NCBI GenBank assembly: GCA_017512985.1
Contig: JAFWEJ010000012.1
Location: 1-64,000, forward strand
Origin: Clostridia bacterium
GTDB taxonomy: Bacteria > Bacillota > Clostridia > Christensenellales > Aristaeellaceae
Reading direction: 5' to 3'
Length of the DNA: 64,000 nucleotides
Within the stretch, counting starts at the first letter, position 1. The number at the start of each line of letters is the position of its first letter. The notes under the pieces were generated by a model, which worked only from the letters and a program-made list of their open reading frames with translations, was not told the origin of the DNA and searched no databases. A program made the translations under genes and the position numbers. Positions 35,721-44,619 of the stretch are shown here, piece after piece.

Positions 35721-38700
35721 TCAAAAATCAAAATCGTCATTCTGGCCGGAGAAGGTATCTTCTTCCGCTGCCTGCTTTGCCTTCCGCTCCACCTTTTTGC
35801 TGCGTTTCTTGCCGGCGTTGCTCAGGTTCGCCCCGGCGCCGTCATCTGACCAGTCGTCGCTGCCGCCGAAATCGTCCAGGACGTCCTCCGGTTCATCGTC
35901 CCTGCGGTTCTCCAGCTTGATGACGATCATGCTCTCGCTGCGGTCGTTATGGATGGTCAGCTCCTGTTCGATCTTCCAGGTGTACTGCTTTTTCGCCTTC
36001 AGCCTGACGTCGTCCAGCGTCACTTCCTGCCCCGGAATGGACTTTTTGCAGACCACCCCGACGGCCAGCGTGGACCGGATGGGCTTGATAATAATATTCT
36101 GGAGCAGTTCCATGGAAATGCCGTGCTTCGCGGCCATGTCGCTGTCCACGCCCATGGCGTTGACGTTTGTGGGCGTTTTGACAGGGCTCAGCGTGTCGGT
36201 TCCGGATTCGTACAGGCTGGGCTCCTCACGGATGGTCAGGTTCAGCTGCGGGAATCTCGGCTTGCGAGCCTGGTGAACGATCAGGAACAGAATCACCAGC
36301 GCAAGGATTGCGGCCAGCACCAGGATCAGGTACGTCAGCATCTTGTTGTACAGATCCACGACCGTGATCTTCTGTTCATAAGTTCCCGGTCTCCCGTCGC
36401 CGTCCGTGGCGGTGATCCCCATTGTGCATTGGTAGCTGTATTTGAATATGGATGTCTGCTGCCCCGTGGCCTGGATCTTGTATTCCGGAGATTCCCCGTC
36501 CTTCAGAACGACTGCCGTAATGTCGGCGGGATCCACTTTTTCTCCCTCGAGAGACTTGAACTCGGGTTTGGAATAATCCAGTAGGCCTTTATCCTTATCC
36601 TTGTCTTTGAACAGATCGCTGACCTTAATCTGCACGTCAGGTGTGTCTTCCCCAAACACCGAGCGCAGGAAACCAGGCACTTTGTCGCCGCTGCAGTTAA
36701 TCGTAAGCTCTTCCGCGGGATCAGCTTCCGGATCATAATTGTTCGGAATATGGATCTCCCTGGTCAACCCGTCTCCTTCGAAAGGCCCGACCTTTACGGC
36801 CGCGGTCCATTCCGCCTCCTTGTTGCCAGTGGTGGGCACCGTAAACTCCAGCGTGTCCCCGTTCAGTTCTAACTTCGCCGTCTGGATAATCGGTTCACCG
36901 GTCGTCTTATTGACAATGGCAATCTCATTTGGCAGCAGCTTCAGCAGATCTTCATCGGCATAGCTTTCATCGTTTATATTCTTCAGCCGGACAGTAATCT
37001 TCACCTCTGAATTCTTCTTATAGGTATATTCTTCGTCCCCGAACTGCTTTCCGTCAGCGGGGTTGACAGCCACTGTGCCGGTGATTGTCATTTCCGGCTC
37101 ATATTTCGTTTGCAAGTCTTTTTCCATATCAAATACGGTCAGTTCAATCATGACTTGGCCCTGGCCGCCCGTATCTCCGTCGTCGTATTTCAGATTATAG
37201 ATAATCTTGCCGTCTTTGATCCTGTTGCCGTCCGGCTTTGTTTCGAAATGGAGGGTTCTGTCCGGATCCATCGTAATCACACCGGCCTCGTCAGATACCT
37301 CCTCCAGTTCGAAATACATGTGGGTATGGTCTTCGGGATCGTCATCTGTCACGATCTCGCCGACTTTCTTGTTCAGAACGCCGGAAGTTCCGGCCACCGT
37401 CCAGGTCTTTTCTCTTTCTTCGCCGTACGGGTTATTAACATCAATCTGTTGTTCATATTTTGTTGCAACAGGCTCATGGTTTTTCAGTTCAAAATCCACT
37501 TCCACGGTACGGATCAGGCCTGCGCCGTCTGCGGTGAATACCAGTTTGTATTTCCCGGATTTGGGCGTGTCCTGCGACAGATCGATCTCATCCCCGAACT
37601 GAAGAGGATGATCCTGCGGCGTCATGAAACCGGTCCGGATCGGTTGGGCGGCTGTCTGCCCGTCCACCACCTGATACAGCTTCCATGTTGCCTTAATCGT
37701 CATCCAGGGTTTGTAATCCGGTTCACCTGTGTGATCTGCGTACAGCGCGCTGTCGTCGGAACGGTTCCCGTCCTCGTCAGCGAAATACGCGCTTAACTGC
37801 AGCTTGTCAGACTTGTAATACGTGCTGTCCCCCCGGTCTGTGCTGAGGGCTGCGTTCAGCTTGATATTGTAGTTGTACAGGAAATTGAAGGAGATATTTT
37901 TCGGATCCTCATCGCTCTCGAACTGAAGTTTCCACATCCCGGTCGAGCCGCGCCTGAACTTGCGGATCTTGATCATGGCAAAGTTGCCATTTTCATGGTG
38001 CAGGATGGTAACCTCATCATCCCTCCCCGCAGTCTGGGAAATTCCGTCTGCGTCCAGGATCCGGATGGAAGACGCGTCGATACCGCTCAGTTTGCTGTTC
38101 TTCCCTTTTTTAACGGGAAGGATGACGTTGATTTCCCGGATGGATTCATTCAGCACGGGGATCGGAACCTCATAGGTGTTTCCCCCCAACGGATTGGGCT
38201 TGGAAATAAGCTGCACGCTGGATCCGATCTTGTCTGCCAGCACACTGGCGAAGAATGTAGGAATCTTCTTCGCGTCATCCGCTTTCTCTGCGAAAAACCA
38301 GCCTTTTCCTTCTCCTTCCACGCCTGTCCTGGCGGAGATGTCCGCCAGTGAAAGTCCGCCGCTTACAGGTTCTGTCGGATCTACTGTCAGGCCAATGGTA
38401 TAGATCGGAACATCCATGCTGCTGGCGCAGTCCGCGGCTTCCCGCGCGGTTTCGTTCATTGTCGTAACCGTGAAATCTTCTTTTTGCATTTTTTCAATTT
38501 TGCCGTTTTTCCATCTGTAGGAAGGACTGATATTAACGGAGGTCAAACCGTTTTGAAGGGCGTTCTTGCCGTCTGTCATCAGCACGATCATGGGACGGTT
38601 GCTCTTGTCGTCCCGGGTGTCCAGCATATACAGAGCTCTCATCAGCGCGGCGCCTGTATTGGTTCCATCTGCATGGGAGTTGTAAAACCTGGGCGCATAC

Positions 38701-39059
38701 AGCGTTTTCAGAAGATCGGATCTTTCTTTTCCGGTACTGACTGGGGTCAGTTCCGTGACCCCATCCAGAACGGTTCCGGCAAAAGGTACAATACCGACTC
38801 TGGAGCCGTCCATATCCAGCATGCCGACAAGCATCGCCGTCGCGTCAATTCTGAACTTGTTTATGTCGTTTCCCGGAATGTCTTTCCCGGTATTGGCGTT
38901 TTTCCCTAAAGTGGTCATGGATCCGGACATATCCAGGACAACGATTACATCGACTCCTGATGTGGCGGAATTGTCAGTTCCCGTATCGGCAGACGCCGCC
39001 CCGAGAAAACATCCCAGCAGCAAGCTGACAACCATTGCCCATATCAAGCTTCTTCTCAC
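35721..39059 (-). CDS. Large exported vWA protein with TM and acidic cytoplasmic tail
   Basis: This 1112-residue type I membrane protein is the first large gene of the operon. A signal peptide covers 1-24 and a vWA domain with a canonical MIDAS DMSGS at 43-47 follows (later LMTDGKN). About 650 residues of beta-sandwich domains come next, a TM helix near 908-930, then a ~180-residue cytoplasmic part starting ARKPRFPQL. The tail holds DDFGGSDDWSDD, a Lys/Arg-rich stretch and a terminal NDDFDF. GTG start at 39059 with GGGGG nine bases upstream. The beta domain after the TM parallels that of the 919-residue protein. Likely the principal surface adhesin or sensor, linked inside to the tubulin/GTPase machine. 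Confidence 0.85.
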   Translation of the reverse strand: MRRSLIWAMVVSLLLGCFLGAASADTGTDNSATSGVDVIVVLDMSGSMTTLGKNANTGKDIPGNDINKFRIDATAMLVGMLDMDGSRVGIVPFAGTVLDGVTELTPVSTGKERSDLLKTLYAPRFYNSHADGTNTGAALMRALYMLDTRDDKSNRPMIVLMTDGKNALQNGLTSVNISPSYRWKNGKIEKMQKEDFTVTTMNETAREAADCASSMDVPIYTIGLTVDPTEPVSGGLSLADISARTGVEGEGKGWFFAEKADDAKKIPTFFASVLADKIGSSVQLISKPNPLGGNTYEVPIPVLNESIREINVILPVKKGKNSKLSGIDASSIRILDADGISQTAGRDDEVTILHHENGNFAMIKIRKFRRGSTGMWKLQFESDEDPKNISFNFLYNYNIKLNAALSTDRGDSTYYKSDKLQLSAYFADEDGNRSDDSALYADHTGEPDYKPWMTIKATWKLYQVVDGQTAAQPIRTGFMTPQDHPLQFGDEIDLSQDTPKSGKYKLVFTADGAGLIRTVEVDFELKNHEPVATKYEQQIDVNNPYGEEREKTWTVAGTSGVLNKKVGEIVTDDDPEDHTHMYFELEEVSDEAGVITMDPDRTLHFETKPDGNRIKDGKIIYNLKYDDGDTGGQGQVMIELTVFDMEKDLQTKYEPEMTITGTVAVNPADGKQFGDEEYTYKKNSEVKITVRLKNINDESYADEDLLKLLPNEIAIVNKTTGEPIIQTAKLELNGDTLEFTVPTTGNKEAEWTAAVKVGPFEGDGLTREIHIPNNYDPEADPAEELTINCSGDKVPGFLRSVFGEDTPDVQIKVSDLFKDKDKDKGLLDYSKPEFKSLEGEKVDPADITAVVLKDGESPEYKIQATGQQTSIFKYSYQCTMGITATDGDGRPGTYEQKITVVDLYNKMLTYLILVLAAILALVILFLIVHQARKPRFPQLNLTIREEPSLYESGTDTLSPVKTPTNVNAMGVDSDMAAKHGISMELLQNIIIKPIRSTLAVGVVCKKSIPGQEVTLDDVRLKAKKQYTWKIEQELTIHNDRSESMIVIKLENRRDDEPEDVLDDFGGSDDWSDDGAGANLSNAGKKRSKKVERKAKQAAEEDTFSGQNDDFDF

Positions 39060-39110
39060 AACCGAAAACCCCCGATCATATGGAATTAATTGGCTCAGGA
39101 TACGCCCGTG

Positions 39111-39212
39111 TCACGCGCGTTCCAGCAGCGGTGCGGAAACGCTTATACATTGAAGAATCAGATTATATACAGACCAGATAAATACAGCAATCAAAAAACA
39201 CATGTTCTCCAT
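39111..39212 (-). CDS. Possible 33-residue single-TM peptide in the operon leader
   Basis: In the ~215-base leader between the operon promoter and the large vWA gene, a frame starts ATG at 39212 and ends TGA at 39111. The product begins MENMCFLIAVFIWSVYNLIL, a plausible TM helix, then a short polar end. The ribosome site is weak (GGAACATC). It may be a real small membrane protein, a leader peptide or chance. Confidence 0.35.
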   Translation of the reverse strand: MENMCFLIAVFIWSVYNLILQCISVSAPLLERA

Positions 39213-39275
39213 GATGTTCCATTTTGCTGTTCCTCTCTTCCCTGTGATTCGGTGTTCCCCCTATGGTTTTTAATG

Positions 39276-39304
39276 ATTCTATCATATTATATGCAGAATG
39301 ACAA
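39276..39304 (-). promoter_or_regulatory. Promoter of the tubulin/GTPase/vWA operon
   Basis: TTGTCA (39299-39304) and TAGAAT (39276-39281) on the minus strand have a 17-base spacer that itself contains TATAAT. The resulting transcript has an unusually long leader (~210 bases) before the first large gene. No other strong promoter is apparent down to 19297. Confidence 0.7.
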
Positions 39305-39433
39305 TACTGTATTTCCTATGTTCAGGCAGGTTTGTACTGTTCTGTATGGACATGTTTGGCATCCTGTGGCAGCCGGGTGGATCGGCAGCGCCGCAATGTG
39401 TGCAGATCCGGTCTGCATCTGCATGGAATCAGT

Positions 39434-41134
39434 TCAATCCGTCTGCTCTTCGCTGTAATATGTTTTATCCATCCAGGCGGCGCGCTTGGTCATCCATGCC
39501 CGCAGGTTTCTGATGCTGCTGTCCAGGCTGGTTCTGGCCGTCTTGAAAGCTCCGTCGCTGATCATATGCCACCTGACATAGTTCATGGCTGCCGAATCCC
39601 GGATCGTTTCCACATATTCGTCCAGGGACCGCAGGACGCTGTCCGGGCCGGCTTCCGCCGTGCCCAGAAGCAGGTCGATTGCAGGCCGGAAGACCTCAGG
39701 CCACATCCTGTTGATCTCATCCCGGAACGAATCGTGGCCGTACAGCAGCCAGTATATATTCCAGTTTTTTCTGTATCTTTTGTTGGTCAGATACAGGTCT
39801 GAAGTCCTGTATCCCTTGTCTTTCCTGTCTCCGAGGCAGGTATCGTAGTCCCATGAAGGTCCGGCGTAAATCAGGGGATCCACCAGGTCGGAGTCCTTGT
39901 ACATATACTGGCTTCCTCCCTGGAAATCATAGTTTTCTGTCCATTCGTCGATCAGGTAGCGCTGCGCGAAAGAATACACGTCCAGGTATTCCTCATAGGA
40001 TTTCCCCGTTTCCGGATTGATTCCATCTGACGCGATCAGCGCGTCCTGCATTTCCGTAAACAGATTGAACAGGTATTCCGCCTGCTTCTCGCTGGGGCAG
40101 GTCGGTTCCTTGATCCGGATGTTCAGTTCGTCAGCCGTCCTGAAGCCCGGCTCCTCTTCAAACAGCCTTAGCCTGTGCTCCTTTTCGATTGTAACAATAT
40201 ATCCGCCGGTAATATCCTCCGGATCCTTCACGTCCGGATAGTAGCGCATGATCGGATAATTTCCCGACTGGTCCTTGGCAATCTGTCCCGCGTCAAACGG
40301 GGAGGGATTGACCTTCTCTGTCGCTTCTTCCAGATTGGTGATATTGATCCGCTCTTTTTTGATCTGGATTTTCTCCGTCATCAGGTAAAGGCCGTTGTAT
40401 TCCCCGTTGATCCACAGGTCGGTCTGAACGCATTTGATTGCGTTTCTCATACCGATCTGCCGGCTCAGGTCCAGCACAATCTGGTTCCGCAGGAGGCTGT
40501 CGTCCGCCCAGTTTGCCAGCAGGATCCAGGTCTTCCCTTTGCTCATCCCGCCGAGGGACGTCTTCTTTTTCAGTTTGAACTGATACGGTTTCTTGTGTTC
40601 CCAGTGGGAGGCGTTTCCCCGGCTTTTCAGCTGTTCAAGCTCGCCGTCGTAGCTCACTGTGCCGTCCGCTTCGATGCAGACCGCGTGCCCTTCGGTAATC
40701 TGGATTGTTTTATCTGCGTTTGCCTTTACCAGCTGTTCTGCGTCCACTTCCAGAAACAGCGCGTTAATTTGGGATCCCTGCAGAATTGTCAGATAACCCT
40801 TTATCCTTCCCTTTTCATCCCGGATAACCGTCTTCTTCCCGACCATTCCGGTCAGGTCAACAGGTTTTCCGGGAACAGCGCGGGTTTTTCCCTGCCCCAG
40901 CTGAAGGGATTTCGTATCCTCCATTTCAAGCGTCACTTTGGACAGGTCCCAGGAGCCCGGAATACTGAGGACTGCTTCATCCTTCTGCCACCGGGCCGTC
41001 ACCTGCGCCCCGCATACGGAAGGGCAGGCCGCTTTCAGGAACCGTTTCCCCGCTGCGGATGCGCTGCCGGAAAGCAGCAAAAACAGGATTGCCGCTACGG
41101 CAATTCTGATCAGCCATTTTCCTGCTTTCCGCAT
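39434..41134 (-). CDS. Exported CotH-type kinase-fold protein
   Basis: This is a 566-residue CotH family protein. CotH of Bacillus spores is an atypical secretory kinase that phosphorylates coat proteins. Seen: a signal peptide (IAVAAILFLLLSGSASA, residues ~10-26), an N-terminal beta region, then CotH motifs LLANWADDSLLRNQ, LWINGEYNGLYLMTEKIQ, GGYIVTIEKE, DEWTENYDFQGGSQY and AGPSWDYDTCLGD, the last holding the metal-binding Asp residues. GGGGAGG sets the start at 41134. It lies upstream of and points into the tubulin operon, with 130 bases to the operon promoter. Many non-sporulating Clostridia carry CotH proteins as surface enzymes. It could phosphorylate exported vWA or beta domains here, an inference. 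Confidence 0.85.
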   Translation of the reverse strand: MRKAGKWLIRIAVAAILFLLLSGSASAAGKRFLKAACPSVCGAQVTARWQKDEAVLSIPGSWDLSKVTLEMEDTKSLQLGQGKTRAVPGKPVDLTGMVGKKTVIRDEKGRIKGYLTILQGSQINALFLEVDAEQLVKANADKTIQITEGHAVCIEADGTVSYDGELEQLKSRGNASHWEHKKPYQFKLKKKTSLGGMSKGKTWILLANWADDSLLRNQIVLDLSRQIGMRNAIKCVQTDLWINGEYNGLYLMTEKIQIKKERINITNLEEATEKVNPSPFDAGQIAKDQSGNYPIMRYYPDVKDPEDITGGYIVTIEKEHRLRLFEEEPGFRTADELNIRIKEPTCPSEKQAEYLFNLFTEMQDALIASDGINPETGKSYEEYLDVYSFAQRYLIDEWTENYDFQGGSQYMYKDSDLVDPLIYAGPSWDYDTCLGDRKDKGYRTSDLYLTNKRYRKNWNIYWLLYGHDSFRDEINRMWPEVFRPAIDLLLGTAEAGPDSVLRSLDEYVETIRDSAAMNYVRWHMISDGAFKTARTSLDSSIRNLRAWMTKRAAWMDKTYYSEEQTD

Positions 41135-41238
41135 CTCCGGTATCCTCCCCGACTGTTTACACAGATCACGGCGTTTCTGCCTTGTCTGATAAGGATAACA
41201 CACTGCGGCACTGCCGGGCAAGCGTATCCTGCCGCCTC

Positions 41239-41266
41239 TTGACGGGAAGTTCATCCGTATTATATG
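41239..41266 (+). promoter_or_regulatory. Promoter for the 627-residue secreted protein
   Basis: TTGACG (41239-41244), a 16-base spacer and TATATG (41261-41266) lie 70 bases before the start. It is divergent from the CotH gene. Confidence 0.6.
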
Positions 41267-41337
41267 CTGAAAAAAAGAATCGGAACGGAACTCCTGTCCA
41301 GTCACATACGTCTGACCTTCAGGAGGAGAACATCGAT

Positions 41338-43221
41338 ATGAAAAAGCGGATGCTGATCCTGGCGGCGGTCCTGTTGGCCATTTGTATCCTTTTGGGTTTC
41401 GCCGGAGCGGAAGCCCCGGCGAAACGCGACCTGATTCTTCAGCTCGTGTTTTCCTCGAGGAACGTGCAGGCCGGAGAGACAGTCCAGGTCTATTTCTCGG
41501 CGACAAACGCCTCGGGGAAAGATTTCCCGGGCGCCATGACGCTTGAGGATCCGAAAGGAAAAAAGATCAAAGACTTCGGCGCGCCGGTCCTGAAAAGCGG
41601 AACATACGCCTACTGGTTCGGATCATGGACTGTCACGGAAAAAGACCTGGAAGCAGGAAAAATCACATTCACCGTCAGGTACTCTGTAGAGGACGAAAAC
41701 GGCGAAATCGTGAAAAAAGTAACCCATGTCAGCCGCGGGATCAGCGCCGCGCAGCCCGAGGCGTCCCCGGAACCCACGCCGGAACCGAAGCCGGAGGATT
41801 TTGACGACGTGATCCTTTACGGCGTCTACCGTCCCAATCCAAGCACGGGATGGGTTGCCGTCGGCTGCATTGACGCAGGCGGAACCCTCTGGCTGGCGGA
41901 AAGGGCGGACGTGCCCTGGCCCGCCCGGGATAAGGACGTCCGCGAGATGCTGCGGACCCGCCGGGGAATGAAATCATACGGAAGCCTCGTCGGTACCGAG
42001 GCGGACGGCACCCTGATGAACGATGCCTGGTTCAGCAGCGTTGTACCGGACATGATCTCCGCGATCCCGCAGTCAGAAGGAAAACCCCGGAAGACCGGAA
42101 TCGACGTGGGCCAGGAAGGCGTATGGGCCCTCCGGAAAAACGAAAGCGGAGAAGAGGAATCCGTGCTGCTGGGCATGGCGGGCAGCTATATGTATGAAAA
42201 CCCGAGCCCGGATGCGCAGCGGCTGTATCTGTTCATGTGGCGCCAGATGTCGCTGACCGAGATCTTCAATGCCCGCGGTATCAGCTATGCGACGGAAGCT
42301 GCTTCTCCGCAGGGTTTCAGGGGAGTGACGGTCCGTGAGTTCTTCGGCCTGTCGGACGGAGATTTCAGCCGGGCGTCCGTCTCGGCCGTATTCCTGGACG
42401 CCGACAGCGGACCCGAAACCAGGGAACTGTCTCCGGAAGGAGAAAACAGGCTCCGGGCGCTTGCGGATTACGGCATGGTCATCCGGAAAGAGAACGTCTG
42501 GAAGATGCCGGAGGACGTGCTGACCTGCTCCTTCACGGATCAGCAGGGAAACAGTCTCGGCGAGATCCGGCTTTTCACATACACCGTGGAAACAGACGAG
42601 GACGAAGAAAACGTCCTGCAGACCCTGGCGGTGGCGGACGACGGCATGTACCGGATATCCCCGGAACCCCGGCCGGTGGACGGGCTCACGGAGGAAGAGC
42701 TCCGGATGATGACCGTCCGGATCGAAGGCGTGGACTACATCGTCGGGAAAAGCACGCCGCGTGACCTGGTTCGCAACGGCTGGAACTGCTTCCCGGAATT
42801 GAGCGGCGCGTTCACCTTCCAGGATCCGGAATGGAACAGCATGATCGAGGTCACCACCTTCGGCGGCACGCTGGACGAGCCGATTATCTACATCTCCTGC
42901 CAGTTCGCTTACGAGGCGGATATTGAATACTGCGGCTATGACGGGATCATCGACCCGGACAATCCGGATGATCCGGACCGGGGTTATTTCGAAGGGGAAC
43001 CGGATGATGAGCCGGGGGATGAAGATCCCGACGAAAGCCGGCAGAGGCACTGGACCGCGCTGACAGGCTGGATCCACGACGTGATCGGCGCGGACCAGGA
43101 CACATCGATACCCGGCACCTCCGTGTGCTGTCCCCTCAGCGACGGCAGATACCTGTATCTCTTCAGCAACAGCTCGCCCGTCTCGATCTCCCTGAGCGAA
43201 TACGGGCCGGATGACCTGTGA
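41338..43221 (+). CDS. Secreted protein of unknown function
   Basis: This is a 627-residue protein with a clear signal peptide (MLILAAVLLAICILLGFAGA). The first exported ~130 residues form a beta-sandwich (LQLVFSSRNVQAGETVQVYF, TFTVRYSVED) like CARDB/CalX-type domains, followed by an EPTPEPKPED linker and a large domain I do not recognise. Near the C-terminus is an acidic Asp/Pro-rich stretch (around residues 540-570) that might bind calcium. No TM or sorting motif is seen. AGGAGG precedes the start at 41338. It stands alone, divergent from the CotH gene, with its own promoter and a strong terminator. It may belong to the surface system next door. Confidence 0.7.
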   Translation: MKKRMLILAAVLLAICILLGFAGAEAPAKRDLILQLVFSSRNVQAGETVQVYFSATNASGKDFPGAMTLEDPKGKKIKDFGAPVLKSGTYAYWFGSWTVTEKDLEAGKITFTVRYSVEDENGEIVKKVTHVSRGISAAQPEASPEPTPEPKPEDFDDVILYGVYRPNPSTGWVAVGCIDAGGTLWLAERADVPWPARDKDVREMLRTRRGMKSYGSLVGTEADGTLMNDAWFSSVVPDMISAIPQSEGKPRKTGIDVGQEGVWALRKNESGEEESVLLGMAGSYMYENPSPDAQRLYLFMWRQMSLTEIFNARGISYATEAASPQGFRGVTVREFFGLSDGDFSRASVSAVFLDADSGPETRELSPEGENRLRALADYGMVIRKENVWKMPEDVLTCSFTDQQGNSLGEIRLFTYTVETDEDEENVLQTLAVADDGMYRISPEPRPVDGLTEEELRMMTVRIEGVDYIVGKSTPRDLVRNGWNCFPELSGAFTFQDPEWNSMIEVTTFGGTLDEPIIYISCQFAYEADIEYCGYDGIIDPDNPDDPDRGYFEGEPDDEPGDEDPDESRQRHWTALTGWIHDVIGADQDTSIPGTSVCCPLSDGRYLYLFSNSSPVSISLSEYGPDDL

Positions 43222-43230
43222 CAGAAACAG

Positions 43231-43267
43231 ACAGCGCGCACGGCTGAAAACCGTGCGCGCTGTTTTT
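43231..43267. terminator. Terminator between converging genes
   Basis: The stem ACAGCGCGCACGG/CCGTGCGCGCTGT has a seven-base loop followed by TTTTT on the plus strand. It serves the secreted-protein gene and probably aroB on the other strand. Confidence 0.88.
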
Positions 43268-43281
43268 ATCTGCCGGTGCTT

Positions 43282-44406
43282 TTACCTCTCCGTTTCCATT
43301 CCCAGGATAATCATCCGGGCGGTCTCCTCGCTGACTTCCTCCGCGAATACGCCCGGCCGGAATTCAACGACCGCCCCGATCCCCTTCGGGATCACGAAAC
43401 GAAGACGGCCGTTCCGTACCTTCTTGTCCGTATAGAGTTTCCGGACCAGCGCCTCCCGGTCAATGTATCCCGGAATGCCAACCGGCAGCCCGGCGCGTTT
43501 CAGCAGCGCCCTGACGCGTCCGGCTTCCTCTTCCGTGGCATATCCCATATAGACGGACAGGGAGTACGCCGCGTTCAGGCCGATGGACACCGCCTCGCCG
43601 TGCAGCAGCCGGTAGCCGCTGAGCGTCTCAATCGCCCGGCCGACCGTGTGGCCGAGGTTCAGCACCTCCCGCAGGCCGGTTTCCCGCTCGTCCTTCATGA
43701 CTACCTGGTACTTGATCTCGCAGTTCCGCCGGGCCATGTGCTCGCACGGCCTGTCCGCGCCGTTCAGGATATTTTCCATCTCTTCTTCCAGATACACAAA
43801 GAATTCCGCGTCCGCCAGGCAGGCGTGCTTGACGGTTTCCGCAAGCCCGCTGGAGATCTCGCGCACGGGCAGGGTACTCCAGCAGTCGATGTCGATATAA
43901 ACCTTCTTCGGCTGGTTGAACAGGCCGATCAGGTTGGTCGCCAGCGGCGTGTCCACCGCTGTTTTCCCGCCCACGGACGCGTCCGCCGCGGCAAGCAGCG
44001 TCGTCGCGTAGTTGATGAACGGCACCCCGCGCCCGTAGGTTCCCGCCAGGAATCCGGCCAGGTCCGATACCACGCCGCCGCCCACCGCCAGCACAAAGCA
44101 GTCCCGACGGTATCCGGCTTCCAGCATCCGGTCCTCAATCTCCGCCTTGGTCTCCCGGGTCTTGCTCTTCTCGCCCGCGGGAAAGGAAAAGATTTCCCCC
44201 TCGAATCCCGCCGCCAGCAGCCTGTCGCGGACCGGTTCGGCATACAGACGCTCCACGTTGCTGTCCGTAATCAGGGCAAAGCGCCGGAGCGAACCGGCCA
44301 GGCCGTGTTCCAGGTCCTTCGCGAGCCGGTCCGCCAGGGAGCGGCCGACCTCGATCTCATAGCTGTCGTCGACCGTTTTCTTCAGTTCGACGTGAAACGT
44401 GCCCAT
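43282..44406 (-). CDS. aroB: 3-dehydroquinate synthase
   Basis: It converts DAHP to 3-dehydroquinate in the shikimate pathway, cytoplasmic, using NAD and a divalent metal. The 374-residue protein has the family marks: FPAGEKSKT, the glycine-rich GGGVVSDLAGFLAGTYGRG, ATTLLAAADASVGGKTAVD, NLIGLFNQP, and the metal-ligand segments LNLGHTVGRAIE and LHGEAVSIG. The length is normal. It starts three bases after the copA stop with only a weak AAGG, so it is translationally coupled to copA. No other aromatic-amino-acid gene is nearby. Being in the csoR-copA transcript should place it under copper control unless an internal promoter exists. Confidence 0.95.
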   Translation of the reverse strand: MGTFHVELKKTVDDSYEIEVGRSLADRLAKDLEHGLAGSLRRFALITDSNVERLYAEPVRDRLLAAGFEGEIFSFPAGEKSKTRETKAEIEDRMLEAGYRRDCFVLAVGGGVVSDLAGFLAGTYGRGVPFINYATTLLAAADASVGGKTAVDTPLATNLIGLFNQPKKVYIDIDCWSTLPVREISSGLAETVKHACLADAEFFVYLEEEMENILNGADRPCEHMARRNCEIKYQVVMKDERETGLREVLNLGHTVGRAIETLSGYRLLHGEAVSIGLNAAYSLSVYMGYATEEEAGRVRALLKRAGLPVGIPGYIDREALVRKLYTDKKVRNGRLRFVIPKGIGAVVEFRPGVFAEEVSEETARMIILGMETER

Positions 44407-44409
44407 GCC

Positions 44410-44619
44410 TTATTCGATCCCTTCAAAGGTGAAATCCTTTGCTTCCACCGCCGCCTTCACCGCGGCCTCGTCCATTTCCCCGTTCAGGGTCAGCACAGCC
44501 GTGCCGGCGTCATGGCTTACGGCCGCCTCTTCCACAAAGGGCAGGGCTTCCAGCGCCTTTTTCACGGTCGCCTCGCAGTGTCCGCACATCATGCCCCTGA
44601 TCTTCACAGTCTTCGTCAT
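44410..44619 (-). CDS. Possible internally initiated CopZ-like copper chaperone
   Basis: Within and in frame with copA, the ATG at 44619 is preceded by AGAGAGGA eight bases upstream and begins [20 protein letters not shown], a complete 69-residue heavy-metal-associated domain with the CxxC site. Its size is exactly that of free CopZ chaperones. Alternatively it is simply the C-terminal domain of CopA. Confidence 0.4.
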   Translation of the reverse strand: MTKTVKIRGMMCGHCEATVKKALEALPFVEEAAVSHDAGTAVLTLNGEMDEAAVKAAVEAKDFTFEGIE

